From: a virus
Length of the DNA: 53,309 nucleotides
Virus record (IMG/VR): IMGVR_UViG_3300032331_003728
Location: 1 to 53,309 of that record
Direction: 5' to 3' (one strand)
The first letter of the stretch is position 1. Each line of letters starts with the position of its first letter. A program made the translations under genes and the position numbers. Positions 17,501 through 25,494 of the stretch are shown piece by piece. The notes under the pieces are model-generated. The model had not been told where the DNA came from. It ran no database searches and saw nothing but the letters and a program-made list of their open reading frames with translations.

Positions 17501-18707
17501 CGTTGGTGCTGCACAAGTAAACGCACAAGGTATTACATACAGCGGTGGAACTGGGCTTGCCACGGTTAAGGCAGTTGGTCATGGTCTCGCTGTCGGCGCA
17601 AGAATAACCGTATCGGGAGCAACGCAGACTGGATACAACGGAACTTACTCAATTCTTTCCGTTCCTCTTTCATCAACTTTTACATATCAACCAACTGTTG
17701 GCCCATCGGCAAATATTGCCTCCGGCCCATTCCTTGTATATGTTGCCGGTGCAATAACCTTCGAAGGTTCTACCGATGACTCATACGAAACAACAATTGT
17801 TGCGATTGACCCAACAGCGGATAGAATTATTTCTCTGCCAAACGCTACGACCCAATTGGTTGGAACAGACACAACAGATACCCTTACGAACAAGACTCTC
17901 ACGAGTCCGACCATTACAGGCGTATCGCCAGTAATCACACTTGCTGGAGACTTAAGCGGTTCTGCTACTTTCACTAATCTTGGAAACGCAACTCTTACTG
18001 CAACGATTGCAGCAGATTCGGTTGCACTTGGAACAGATACAACTGGTAATTACGTTGCCAACCTCACCGAGGGAACCGGCGTAACAATCACTGCAAACTC
18101 TGGCGAAGGTGCAACTCCAACAATCTCAATTGGCCAAAACGTTGCTACTTCTTCGTCGGTCAGCTTTAACACTATAACCGTAGGTAACCTAGTAGTTACT
18201 GGAAGTCAAACTTCAACGAGTCAAGCAAATCTCAACGTTGCCGACAGCATTATTACCCTCAACTCAAACGTAACCGGGTCTCCAACTTTGAACGCAGGAG
18301 TTGTTGTCGAAAGAGGAACTTCCGCAAATGTTGACATCAGGTGGAATGAGACTCTGGACCGTTGGGAAGCAACCTCCGACGGCTCGACCTACTCGCAAAT
18401 AACTTCTGGCGCAAGAATGACGATTAGTGATACGCCTCCGGCTAGCCCTACCAGCGGCGATTTCTGGTTTGAGTCTGATTCGGCAATCACATTTGTTTAC
18501 TACGACTCTTACTGGATTGAAATCGGTTCATCTGGAATTGGTGCGGTAACCACGGCTACCGCTCCATCAAACCCTGCAAATGGTCAGTTTTGGTTCAAGA
18601 ACACAACGAACGAAATGTACGTTTACTACAACAGTAGCTGGGTGCTGGTAAACAGCTCAACTAACACTAGCGATGTTGAAATTGCGTCTATCATGGGAGC
18701 GTATTAA
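14577..18707 (+). CDS. Very long tail fibre with Mtd-type N-terminal domain
   Basis: A 1376-residue fibre. The first ~50 residues (FRRDTLANWASANPVLAAGE, then LESDTNKIKLGNGSSHWNSL) match the small domain found at the N-terminus of major tropism determinant and many phage fibres. The body repeats shaft motifs (VALGTDTTGNYV...GTGVTITNNSGE...ATPTIAIGQ) every ~90-100 residues. Around residues 466-560 it has a segment with RVLVKDQANNIHNGIYKV, also frequent in fibre proteins. A run of four-residue NVTG units lies near residues 848-880. There is no cleavage or enzyme motif, and no nearby reverse transcriptase to make this a diversity-generating target. Confidence 0.85.
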   Translation: MAYKKILFRRDTLANWASANPVLAAGEIGLESDTNKIKLGNGSSHWNSLLYFYGSLETTGIDALNDVVITSVQSGDVLRWNGTAWINDPINLGDDTVGSFVQNLVAGTGVTLTNNSGEKATPTVAIGQAVATSSSVQFAAVTAPVIGNASTASALQTARTIQVSGDVSGSASFDGSQNINITSTIQPNSVALGTDTTGDYVTSLVAGTGVSLSNNSGESASPTIAIGQEVATSSSVTFAHVLGNVTGNLTGNASTAASLQTSRTISLTGDVAGSVAFNGSGDVSITTAVQPNSVALGTDTTGNYMTEVTGGTGITISHTPGEGSNATISIGQAVSTADTPTFAGAYLDAIKIGVTDANTIDTASGNLTLNSVGGTTTVDDNLIVTGTLTVSGSVSYVNTTNLEIGDNIITLNNDETGTPSQNAGIEIERGTSANVLLQYNETSDVWELTNDGSVYSPVETTATVVTKLRQQLWHNDVYAATVGPLANSPTYTAGSADKNGGTGVGAKLAATTNGVLSIDGAPASLNYRVLVKDQANNIHNGIYKVTAAGTSTSTWELTRAADFDNSTFGQVTYGKSVRVATGDVNQLQTFALTSFGSVYLNELEEMVHVVGTEPIVWSQVSGKAVLVPGNGLEITENVLALPSISQSNSASTAGGYNFIESVNVDSYGRLLGVTTNNVLIDLGTRTQGDYVQSVSASANTGITISGTGEGATVSVGSNATSNNTNSTIVMRDSSGNFSAGNITAELTGNASTANTLYTARSIGLTGDLSGSVSFNGSQDVVINATLEANSIALGTDTTGNYVSSLVEGTGVTITNNSGESASPTIAIGQVVGTSSSVTFAQVSAPVIGNVTGNLTGNVTGNVAGNVTGNVTGTVFGNVTGSSGTVTSIATHALGELSNVSASSPASGEFLKWNGSAWVSDAIDLSTDTNGNFVSSINAGTGVSLTNGTAAEAGNPTINIGQAIGTSDSPSFANMSVGAAQVNAQGITYSGGTGLATVKAVGHGLAVGARITVSGATQTGYNGTYSILSVPLSSTFTYQPTVGPSANIASGPFLVYVAGAITFEGSTDDSYETTIVAIDPTADRIISLPNATTQLVGTDTTDTLTNKTLTSPTITGVSPVITLAGDLSGSATFTNLGNATLTATIAADSVALGTDTTGNYVANLTEGTGVTITANSGEGATPTISIGQNVATSSSVSFNTITVGNLVVTGSQTSTSQANLNVADSIITLNSNVTGSPTLNAGVVVERGTSANVDIRWNETLDRWEATSDGSTYSQITSGARMTISDTPPASPTSGDFWFESDSAITFVYYDSYWIEIGSSGIGAVTTATAPSNPANGQFWFKNTTNEMYVYYNSSWVLVNSSTNTSDVEIASIMGAY
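17119..17216 (+). repeat. 12-base repeats encoding N-V-T-G units
   Basis: About eight consecutive GGAAAYGTNACNG-like units encode GNVTGNLTGNVTGNVAG and on. Versions occur elsewhere in this gene (15309-15340) and in the 9737 gene (GNLTGN), so they are a fibre-shaft spacer expanded locally here. Confidence 0.7.
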
Positions 18708-18723
18708 ATGACTGGAGTAAGTA

Positions 18724-19029
18724 ATGGCTAATTCAGCTAAAACACTATTTAGAGGTGCGGCAACCACAACTACAAGCACAACTCTTTACACTGTGCCGTC
18801 CGCGACAACAGCAATTGTGACAAACATTGTTGTCACCAATACTGCAGCAACAGACGGAACATTTACTTTGTCCCTGGATGATGTAGCTTTTGCATCCGCC
18901 GTAACGGTTCCTGCTAAGGGTATTTTTACTCTTGACATCAAACAAGTATTAACTACAACCAAAACAATAAAGGGTGGCGCTAATGCCACCTCTGTTAACT
19001 TCCACATCAGTGGAATGGAGATTGCATAA
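18724..19029 (+). CDS. Small virion structural protein
   Basis: A 101-residue, Thr/Ala/Val-rich, all-beta protein with a GGAG ribosome-binding site. The pattern TTLYTVPSATTAIVTNIVVTN, then FTLSLDDVAFASAVTVPAKG, resembles short beta-sandwich proteins found between fibre and baseplate genes in large phages. It has no Cys or catalytic motif. Its stop overlaps the start of the 918-residue gene by one base (TAATG), so it is probably co-translated with that structural protein. Confidence 0.55.
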   Translation: MANSAKTLFRGAATTTTSTTLYTVPSATTAIVTNIVVTNTAATDGTFTLSLDDVAFASAVTVPAKGIFTLDIKQVLTTTKTIKGGANATSVNFHISGMEIA

Positions 19030-21785
19030 TGGCCGCCAATCAAGTACCTGCAGGTTTAACACCAATAACACCTGAAGAGGTGCTGTTTGACCCTGTCCAA
19101 AAATTAAGGGTATCAAGCCCTCAGGCTTTAATTGACACCGACTTTGAATACGGTACCCAGATTTCAAAGTGGGAAAATTTAATCACTGTTGGAAACCGTC
19201 CATTTGTTTACGACACAGCTTCTCCTATTACCGGAATAACAGCAATCACGATGAGCACGTCATCAAGAACTGTCACGGTATCACTTCCAAGCACGACGGG
19301 TATTGCTGTCGGTACGCCAATATCGGTAAGAGATACTTATCTTGCTATTGCAAACGGAAACTACCTTGTTGAATCAGTTACGTCGAACGTTTCATTTACT
19401 TATACTGCTAAAGCCGTAAATACCGGTTCCGTGACCGCAATTCTTGACGCAAACAAGACGGTTATTTTCACAGGTGCAATTTTTACTGGTGCCGCAATTG
19501 GTGCGGCTCCAACAGTTTCGTACTCAGGCAACGCCGTAACCGTAACGACGACAATCCCTCACGGTTTGTCATTGGGTAATGAGGTTGCTATCACTGGTAT
19601 TACCACAACAGGGGCAAACCCTCCAAACGGCTCAAACTTTGTTGCAAGAATTATAAGCGCAACGCAATTTGTTGTTTATGTTCCAGCTACACCAACAGGA
19701 ACCTTAACCGCCACTTCGGCTGTTGTTTATGTTGTTCCTTCTGGACAGTTCTTGCACCGACCTTTTGACGGCGGTGTGATTTTTACAAACAACGGAACAT
19801 CAAACTATGAAGCCGCGATACGTCAGACTCGTCGTTACTTCCGTTATCAGTCAGGAAAAGGAATCCAGATGTCCTCTGGAACACTCCTAAAGCCAGACCT
19901 TCAACTCGACTCGTTGACATACGCTTCTGGAACAGGTTTGGTTACTGTCCAAACAAAAGAAAAACACAACCTGTATCCAGGTTCAACCATTGTTGTTTTC
20001 GGTGCAACAGAATCCGGATATAACGGAACCTTCACTGTTTACACAATTACTGGATACAATACTTTTACATACACTCCTGACACAACTCCGTCAGCAGCAA
20101 CAGCATCTGGACCTTATTACATTACTGTTTCCGGTTGGTATGGAAACGTAAACAGAATTGGTCTTTTTGACGAACAAAACGGAGTTTTCTTTGAGTTTGA
20201 CGGTCAAACCCTTTATGCCGTTAAGCGTTCATCTACATTCCAGATTTCTGGAAAAGTTTCAGTCACTGCAGGCTCTTGCACAGTAGCTCAATCAAACGCT
20301 GCTTTCCCAACAAGATTCTCAAAACAGTTATCAGTTGGCGACAAAATCGTTTTGCGTGGTGCTTCATACAGAATTACAGATATTGCAAGCGATACGTCAA
20401 TGACCGTGAGCCCTGCTTATCGTGGCACAACAACTGACTATGTTATATGCTCAAGAACTGTTGACACAAAATACGCTCAATCAGAGTGGAACTTAGACAA
20501 GTTTGATGGAACTGGTTCTTCTGGTTACAACGTAGACCTGTCCAAGATGCAAATGTTTTATATTGACTACTCTTGGTATGGGGCTGGTTTCATCCGTTGG
20601 GGTATGCGTGCGACAAACGGAAAAGTAACTTATTGCCATAAGATTGTCAATAACAACGTTAACTCCGAAGCGTACATGCGCTCTGGGAACCTTCCTGCGC
20701 GATACGAATCTGTATCCCAACCTCCTTTCACGTACATGGCTGCATCGCTTTCAAACGTTGCAACATCAATGACGGTTTCTAGCACTGCAGGATTCCCAAA
20801 CACCGGAACCCTTGCGCTATTCAACCAAACAACTGGTTGGGAATACGTCAACTACACAGGTAAGACAGCAACAACATTCACTGGATTGACAAGACAGCAA
20901 ACTGGTAACGCTTCGCTGGCTTTGACTATTACAGCAGGCTCTAATGATGGAACAGTTGTTTCAGCCTCAGGTCTACAGGTTGGTCAAAGAGTAAACGGAA
21001 CAGATGTTCCAGACGGAACATTTATCCAGCAAATCAGCGGAACAAATATCAAATTGAGTTCTGCTGTAACCGGCACAAACCCAACGGTGAACGTAACCCC
21101 AATGGGAACAAACGCCGCTCTTTCATGGACATACTCAGCAACAAACCCAATCGGGGTTGAGCTGGCATACCCAACATACGCTCCATCAATTTCTCACTGG
21201 GGTACTTCAGCGATAATGGACGGAAGATACGACGACGATAAGTCGCTCGTGTTTACTTACGGCTCTGCTTCGGCTGTTACAGTTGCCGCTGGAGCAACAA
21301 ACTGTCTGCTCGCAATCAGAGTTGCCCCATCTGCGGACAACGGAACGTCGGCTGCTTTCGGCGCAAGGGAACTAGTAAACAGAATGCAGTTGGTACTGCG
21401 AGCATTGGATGTTACTACCACTACAGCAGCGGCAAACTTGCTTATTACAGCTGTACTTAATGGTGTCCCATCCGCTTCTGCAACATGGGCAAAACCATAC
21501 ACGGTGACCTCGTCTCTTGCTCAAGTAGCAGACTACGGCGGTACCGTAACAACAATTGCTGGTGGTGAAATTACTGGCGGTTTCTTTGTTGGTACTGGTG
21601 CAAACTCAATCGACCTTGCAGCTGTTCGAGACCTTGGCAACTCGGTTCTTGGTGGTGGTAGCACGGTTACTACGACTGGTATATATCCAGACGGTCCAGA
21701 CGTCGTCCATATTTTGGTGCGCAACCTTGGTGCCACATCGGCAACAGTGTTCGCCCGTCTCTCATGGACTGAAGCACAGGCCTAG
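19029..21785 (+). CDS. Large virion structural protein of cyanomyovirus type
   Basis: A 918-residue protein opening TPEEVLFDPVQKLRVSSPQA then LIDTDFEYGTQISKWENL. I associate this opening with a large structural protein of T4-like marine and freshwater phages. Several ~90-residue beta-rich units recur (e.g. VTVQTKEKHNLYPGSTIVVF, and a related TTTIPHGLSLGNEVAITGIT), which look like repeated Ig-like or hub domains. The middle has the conserved-looking segment QMFYIDYSWYGAGFIRWGMR. No enzymatic motif is apparent. Its presence is the best argument for myovirus morphology; the exact location (baseplate or tail) is inference. Confidence 0.65.
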   Translation: MAANQVPAGLTPITPEEVLFDPVQKLRVSSPQALIDTDFEYGTQISKWENLITVGNRPFVYDTASPITGITAITMSTSSRTVTVSLPSTTGIAVGTPISVRDTYLAIANGNYLVESVTSNVSFTYTAKAVNTGSVTAILDANKTVIFTGAIFTGAAIGAAPTVSYSGNAVTVTTTIPHGLSLGNEVAITGITTTGANPPNGSNFVARIISATQFVVYVPATPTGTLTATSAVVYVVPSGQFLHRPFDGGVIFTNNGTSNYEAAIRQTRRYFRYQSGKGIQMSSGTLLKPDLQLDSLTYASGTGLVTVQTKEKHNLYPGSTIVVFGATESGYNGTFTVYTITGYNTFTYTPDTTPSAATASGPYYITVSGWYGNVNRIGLFDEQNGVFFEFDGQTLYAVKRSSTFQISGKVSVTAGSCTVAQSNAAFPTRFSKQLSVGDKIVLRGASYRITDIASDTSMTVSPAYRGTTTDYVICSRTVDTKYAQSEWNLDKFDGTGSSGYNVDLSKMQMFYIDYSWYGAGFIRWGMRATNGKVTYCHKIVNNNVNSEAYMRSGNLPARYESVSQPPFTYMAASLSNVATSMTVSSTAGFPNTGTLALFNQTTGWEYVNYTGKTATTFTGLTRQQTGNASLALTITAGSNDGTVVSASGLQVGQRVNGTDVPDGTFIQQISGTNIKLSSAVTGTNPTVNVTPMGTNAALSWTYSATNPIGVELAYPTYAPSISHWGTSAIMDGRYDDDKSLVFTYGSASAVTVAAGATNCLLAIRVAPSADNGTSAAFGARELVNRMQLVLRALDVTTTTAAANLLITAVLNGVPSASATWAKPYTVTSSLAQVADYGGTVTTIAGGEITGGFFVGTGANSIDLAAVRDLGNSVLGGGSTVTTTGIYPDGPDVVHILVRNLGATSATVFARLSWTEAQA

Positions 21786-21787
21786 AT

Positions 21788-22567
21788 ATGGCAACTATCG
21801 ACTTCCCGAACGGAGCGCAATCCGGGGACCAGCACACAAGCAATGGTAAGACCTGGACGTATAACGGCTCTGGCTGGGTGTTGGTAACAATACCAACGGC
21901 AATGTTCACAGCATCGTCTATTAATGGTTCAACGCTAGTTGCTGGAACTGTTCCTCTATCAAAAATAACTTCTGGAACCGAAGCGCAAACCATTGTGTAT
22001 AGCTCGGGTGGAGTTCCAACGGCGGTATCTGTGACCGGAGACGTGCTTATCGGCGGCACAGGTGTTACGGCAATAGCATCTGGCGTGATAGTCAATGCAG
22101 ATATCAACGCTTCCGCCGCAATTACTAATACCAAGATTGCTGGGACAGCAGTAACTCTTGCGGATTCTGGAACGGTTACCTCAGCAATGATTGCTGACTC
22201 AACAATTGTTGACGGAGACATAAGTGCTTCCGCCAATATCTCCCAAGGCAAAATCGCAGATATCTTGACAAATGCTCAGGCTGCAAGCTACACACTGGTA
22301 CTTGCCGACAAAAATAAGATTGTTGAAATGAGCGTGGCATCAGCAAACGACTTAACAATTCCTCCAAACTCGTCGGTGGCTTTCCCAATCGGCAGCCAAA
22401 TACAGGTCCTTCAGACAGGAGCAGGTAAGACGAGAATTCTGGCAGGCGCTGGTGTCACCGTGAACGCAACTCCAGGTATTTATCTGCGCGCTCAGTGGTC
22501 GGGTGTTACGCTTCTAAAAAGAGCAACAGATACATGGGTGGCAACGGGAGACCTTTCAGCTACATAA
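21788..22567 (+). CDS. Short tail fibre sharing both end domains with other fibres
   Basis: A 259-residue fibre. The N-terminal ~32 residues repeat the small Gly-Lys-x-Trp domain of the 14395 protein. The middle has shaft motifs (ITNTKIAGTAVTLADSGTVT; DISASANISQGKI). The last ~85 residues (SANDLTIPPNSSVAF; GKTRILAGAGVTVNATPGIY; LRAQWSG) are the same C-terminal domain as in the 9737 fibre. It looks like a condensed version of the longer fibre. It is followed after three bases by an FN3 gene, repeating the 9737-13248 layout. Confidence 0.8.
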   Translation: MATIDFPNGAQSGDQHTSNGKTWTYNGSGWVLVTIPTAMFTASSINGSTLVAGTVPLSKITSGTEAQTIVYSSGGVPTAVSVTGDVLIGGTGVTAIASGVIVNADINASAAITNTKIAGTAVTLADSGTVTSAMIADSTIVDGDISASANISQGKIADILTNAQAASYTLVLADKNKIVEMSVASANDLTIPPNSSVAFPIGSQIQVLQTGAGKTRILAGAGVTVNATPGIYLRAQWSGVTLLKRATDTWVATGDLSAT

Positions 22568-22570
22568 CTT

Positions 22571-23377
22571 ATGGCCGTTTCAAGCAACAAACAAGTCGAT
22601 TCTGGCGGAAAAGAACCGTCTGCGCCAACGATTGGTACCCCACTGCTTGCAACAGGAACATCAGCAAGCGTTGTTTTTACTGCATCTACTTATATAGGTA
22701 AGGGGACGGTAACCTATAGGGCGACCTCGGACTCCGGCCAAACAGCCACTGGAAATTCCAGCCCAATCGTAGTAAGTGGAATGACAGCAGGAACAACAAG
22801 AACGTTCACTGTTGTAGCAATTTCTTCAACTGGGGTTGAATCGCCTTCATCCGCAGTGAGCCCTTCGCTTGTCATGGGTGTTGGTCCATCTGCACCGACA
22901 ATTGGTTCTGCGACTGGCGGTAATGCCTCGGCAACCGTTGCATACACCGCAGGAGCCACAGGAACCGCTGCTTCTGCAACGTACACTGCCACTTCATCAC
23001 CTGGCGGGTTAACGGGCACTGGAGCGTCTCCTATCACTGTCTCCGGCCTTACTAATGGCACTGCCTATACATTCACCGTGACCGCATCGACCGCTTTTGG
23101 CACTGCGACCTCCGCAGCATCAAACTCAGTGACTCCAGTAGCGCCTCCGTATTTCCCACCGTTTTTTCCACCGTTTTTCCCTCCGTATTTCCCACCGTTC
23201 TTCCCGCCGTTTTTCCCGCCTTACTTCCCTCCATTTTTCCCGCCATTTTTCCCACCGTATTTCCCACCCTTCTTCCCGCCATTTTTTCCACCTTATTTCC
23301 CGCCGTTCTTCCCACCATTTTTCCCGCCATTTTTTCCTCCGTTCTTTCCTCCATACTTCCCTCCGAGGTTTAAGTAG
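22571..23377 (+). CDS. FN3 protein with (Y/F)FPP repeat tail
   Basis: A 268-residue protein with two FN3-like domains at about residues 13-97 and 98-190 (VVSGMTAGTTRTFTVVAIS; VSGLTNGTAYTFTVTAS). A striking tail of about eighteen YFPP/FFPP tetrapeptides follows, at residues 193-265, mostly in a 12-residue order Y-F-F, and the protein ends PPRFK. Pro-Pro motifs with aromatic residues would give a polyproline-II rod with a hydrophobic surface. Free PP dipeptides are classic prolyl-hydroxylase targets. The tail is next to GPx-like and oxygenase genes. I do not recognise a known family for the tail. Confidence 0.75.
   Translation: MAVSSNKQVDSGGKEPSAPTIGTPLLATGTSASVVFTASTYIGKGTVTYRATSDSGQTATGNSSPIVVSGMTAGTTRTFTVVAISSTGVESPSSAVSPSLVMGVGPSAPTIGSATGGNASATVAYTAGATGTAASATYTATSSPGGLTGTGASPITVSGLTNGTAYTFTVTASTAFGTATSAASNSVTPVAPPYFPPFFPPFFPPYFPPFFPPFFPPYFPPFFPPFFPPYFPPFFPPFFPPYFPPFFPPFFPPFFPPFFPPYFPPRFK
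23150..23365 (+). repeat. 12-base / 36-base tandem repeat encoding (Y/F)FPP
   Basis: Eighteen 12-base units of the form T[A/T][T/C]TT[T/C]CC[N]CC[N]. Tyr codons start a 36-base super-repeat (YFPP-FFPP-FFPP) for the first four cycles, then the order relaxes to one Tyr followed by four FFPP. Third positions vary, so the array is selected at protein level or old. Confidence 0.85.
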
Positions 23378-23380
23378 AAA

Positions 23381-23959
23381 ATGAAATCAATTTACGACAT
23401 CGACCTCAAGTCATGGGATGGCGAACGAGATATTCTCAAGGACTGTGAAGGCAAGGTAACGCTAATCATTAATACGACTGGACACTGTGGAAACGCACCC
23501 CAGTTTGGAATCATCGAGGGTCTTTACCAAAAGTACAAAGACCTTGGATTTAACGTTGTTGCTGTTCCTACAAATGATTTTTGCGGCGGTGGAGTTACAT
23601 ACGGAGAGTACGCAGACGGTGTAAGAGATGCAAAGCACGCAAGGGATTATGGTGTTGACGAATGGAACGCTTCGTTTGATTTCTCCGAATTAATTGTTTC
23701 ATGGCACGAAAAGCAAGAAGAAAAGAAAAACACGCCACATGAGTTGTATCAAAACCTTATGACAAATGAGGAAAAAAGACTTAAGCAAGATATGACTGGG
23801 AACTTTGAAAAGTTTCTAATTAACAAAAAAGGCGAAAGAGTAGCAAGACTTACCAACGGTGTACTTCTTGAGTATGCGTACAATGACGGTTATTGCGAGT
23901 CTCCAGAAGTTGAGCTTGAAAAACTATCTAAAATGATTGAAGACGAGTTAGCAAAATGA
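23381..23959 (+). CDS. Glutathione-peroxidase-fold protein (no. 1)
   Basis: A 192-residue thioredoxin-fold protein of GPx type. Residues 26-41 (VTLIINTTGHCGNAPQ) fit the GPx active-site strand with C36 in the peroxidatic Cys/Sec place. GFNVVAVPTNDFCGGG matches the second GPx block, but the usual Gln of the N-Q-F motif is Asp66. NFEKFLINKKGERVAR matches the C-terminal GPx strand. The Cys is kept but the Gln of the catalytic tetrad is changed, so peroxidase activity is uncertain; a thiol-redox role is possible. It overlaps the next gene by four bases. Confidence 0.7.
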   Translation: MKSIYDIDLKSWDGERDILKDCEGKVTLIINTTGHCGNAPQFGIIEGLYQKYKDLGFNVVAVPTNDFCGGGVTYGEYADGVRDAKHARDYGVDEWNASFDFSELIVSWHEKQEEKKNTPHELYQNLMTNEEKRLKQDMTGNFEKFLINKKGERVARLTNGVLLEYAYNDGYCESPEVELEKLSKMIEDELAK

Positions 23960-24849
23960 CAACCATTGATACATATCTAAAAGGTGACTACAGAAAGGCC
24001 TACGAGGTCACTCACCCAGTTTCTCTTTATGACATTCCTATTGCTTCTGCGGATGGAAAAGTTAAAGACATATTTGCTGGCAGGAAAGGTAAGGTAACTC
24101 TTATATTCAATTGCGCTGCTGGTTGCGGAAATATCCCACAACACGGAGTTATTGAGCAACTGAACCAGCGCTATGCAAACGAAAAAGACTTTGACATCAT
24201 TGCAGTAGTTGTCGATGATTTTCAGTGCCATGGATACAAAGAATTCCAAGATGGAATTGCCTCGTACTGCCAAACAATTGGTCTTGACATGTCGGTCGGC
24301 GAATTTGCTAAAAAGTATGCTGAAGAAAACTTTGGCACCACTTTTGAGTTCTCAGAACTCACAAACGCTAGATTTGACAAAGTCACATATGAATCAGACT
24401 TTGCGCCAAATACGGCCATAAATCAAACCCAGAATTCTCTTTGGTACTACCTAACCGAGGGCTACAAGGCAACAGTAAACAAACTAGGAATACCATATAC
24501 GGGAGAAGTGGTTCCTTGGTCAAAAGGACAAGAAGAACATCTTGGTGGGGATCCCATAGCGGCATTCCCAAAAAAGGGTAATTTTACAAAATTTTTGATT
24601 GATAGAACCGGAACCAAAACAAACCGATAGTCCAACGGCTTCCTGCTTGGTGAGAGAGACGTAAATGGGGAAATCTATCCATGGTTGGAAGAAAAACTTC
24701 TTGAAGATGGTCAAAAAGACTGGAACCCATTTTTGGGCGTGAAAGAAGATGGTCAGCCTTGGGTGAATCCACAGGTCAAAGAAAAGGGTGTTGACCTGTC
24801 GCTTGACCTAATCAGCAGAGACATTGACGAATTCCTGAGTCAGGCATAA
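23956..24849 (+). pseudogene. Glutathione-peroxidase-fold protein (no. 2) with in-frame amber stop
   Basis: It starts at 23956 and encodes VTLIFNCAAGCGNIPQHG with C57 in the peroxidatic place, then IIAVVVDDFQ and NFTKFLIDRTGTKTNR. It then meets TAG at 24628-24630 (codon 225). The same frame continues open for 72 more codons, SNGFLLGERDVNGEIYPW and on to DIDEFLSQA, ending TAA at 24847. Alignment with GPx no. 1 (ERVARLTNGVLLEY) puts the stop exactly where that protein has Leu, so one base change (TTG to TAG) explains it. TAG ends other genes here, so global recoding is unlikely. It could be a real nonsense mutation, leaky readthrough or a sequencing error. The truncated 224-residue form keeps the core. 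Confidence 0.7.
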
Positions 24850-24855
24850 ACATCA

Positions 24856-24874
24856 AAATAAGATAGTCTTATTT
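24856..24874 (+). promoter_or_regulatory. Perfect inverted repeat abutting the 24876 start codon
   Basis: AAATAAGA (24856-24863), loop TAG, TCTTATTT (24867-24874), then one base before ATG. It sits in the 26-base gap between the GPx no. 2 frame and the oxygenase gene. There is no other Shine-Dalgarno sequence there. It could be an operator, a weak terminator for the GPx genes, or a translation-control hairpin. Confidence 0.5.
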
Positions 24875-24875
24875 C

Positions 24876-25493
24876 ATGGATTCGCCTTGGAAGATAAAAC
24901 CGGGATTTTTTGGAACTGGTCCAGAAAATATCCATATCATCAAGAACTTCATTGATGAAAAAGATGTAGCGACTATCGCTTCATTTGTACGGACCATTGA
25001 CGAGTGGTCAAATGGCTCAGATGAGGACATCTTTGACGAAAATGGGGTTTGCACCTACAGTGCCGCGTATTGGAATAACAGGCAATGCACCGCAGATATT
25101 TTGCAAAGAATCAATAAGGAGGTATACGACCTTATTGATTTCTATCTCGACAAGATGGCTGTGACCGCGGGTGAGATTTTTAATTGCAAACTACAGAAAC
25201 GACCACCATGCATAGTTAGATGGTTTGGTGGGATTGAACAACGTCCGCACGCCGACAAACAAATGAACGATGGCTCACCAAACCCGTTTCCCACATATGA
25301 CATCAACTCCCTTTTCTATTGGAACGATGACTTTGAGGGCGGAGAGCTTTACTATCCCGAACATGACATCGTTGTGAATCCAGAACCAGGACTTGCTGTA
25401 ATACATCCTGGGGATATTAATTACCTACACGGAGTCAGAATGATTAAGAGCGGCGAGCGCTACACGTCACCAGCGTTCTTTACGGTTGAATAA
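24876..25493 (+). CDS. 2OG-Fe(II) oxygenase, P4H type (no. 2)
   Basis: A 205-residue oxygenase that begins the continuous oxygenase cluster. The Fe(II) ligands are H125 and D127 (QRPHADKQM) and H185 (NYLHGVRM), and R195 (GERYTSP) is the likely 2-oxoglutarate anchor. The family signature YWNDDFEGGELYYPEHD is intact. The N-terminal ~100 residues, with an aspartate-rich stretch, are a lid/substrate region not shared closely with no. 1. Its stop is one base before the next oxygenase's ATG. Confidence 0.88.
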   Translation: MDSPWKIKPGFFGTGPENIHIIKNFIDEKDVATIASFVRTIDEWSNGSDEDIFDENGVCTYSAAYWNNRQCTADILQRINKEVYDLIDFYLDKMAVTAGEIFNCKLQKRPPCIVRWFGGIEQRPHADKQMNDGSPNPFPTYDINSLFYWNDDFEGGELYYPEHDIVVNPEPGLAVIHPGDINYLHGVRMIKSGERYTSPAFFTVE

Positions 25494-25494
25494 T

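Noticed and set aside
14577-18707. Diversity-generating retroelement target (Mtd-like N-terminus)
   Set aside because: The Mtd-type N-terminal domain is common in ordinary fibres. There is no reverse transcriptase, no template/variable repeat pair and no C-type-lectin C-terminus in the window.
23956-24849. Whole-genome TAG recoding
   Set aside because: Several other genes here end cleanly in TAG (for example 21785, 23377, 26157, 26832, 35049) directly before or over the next start, so TAG is a normal stop.
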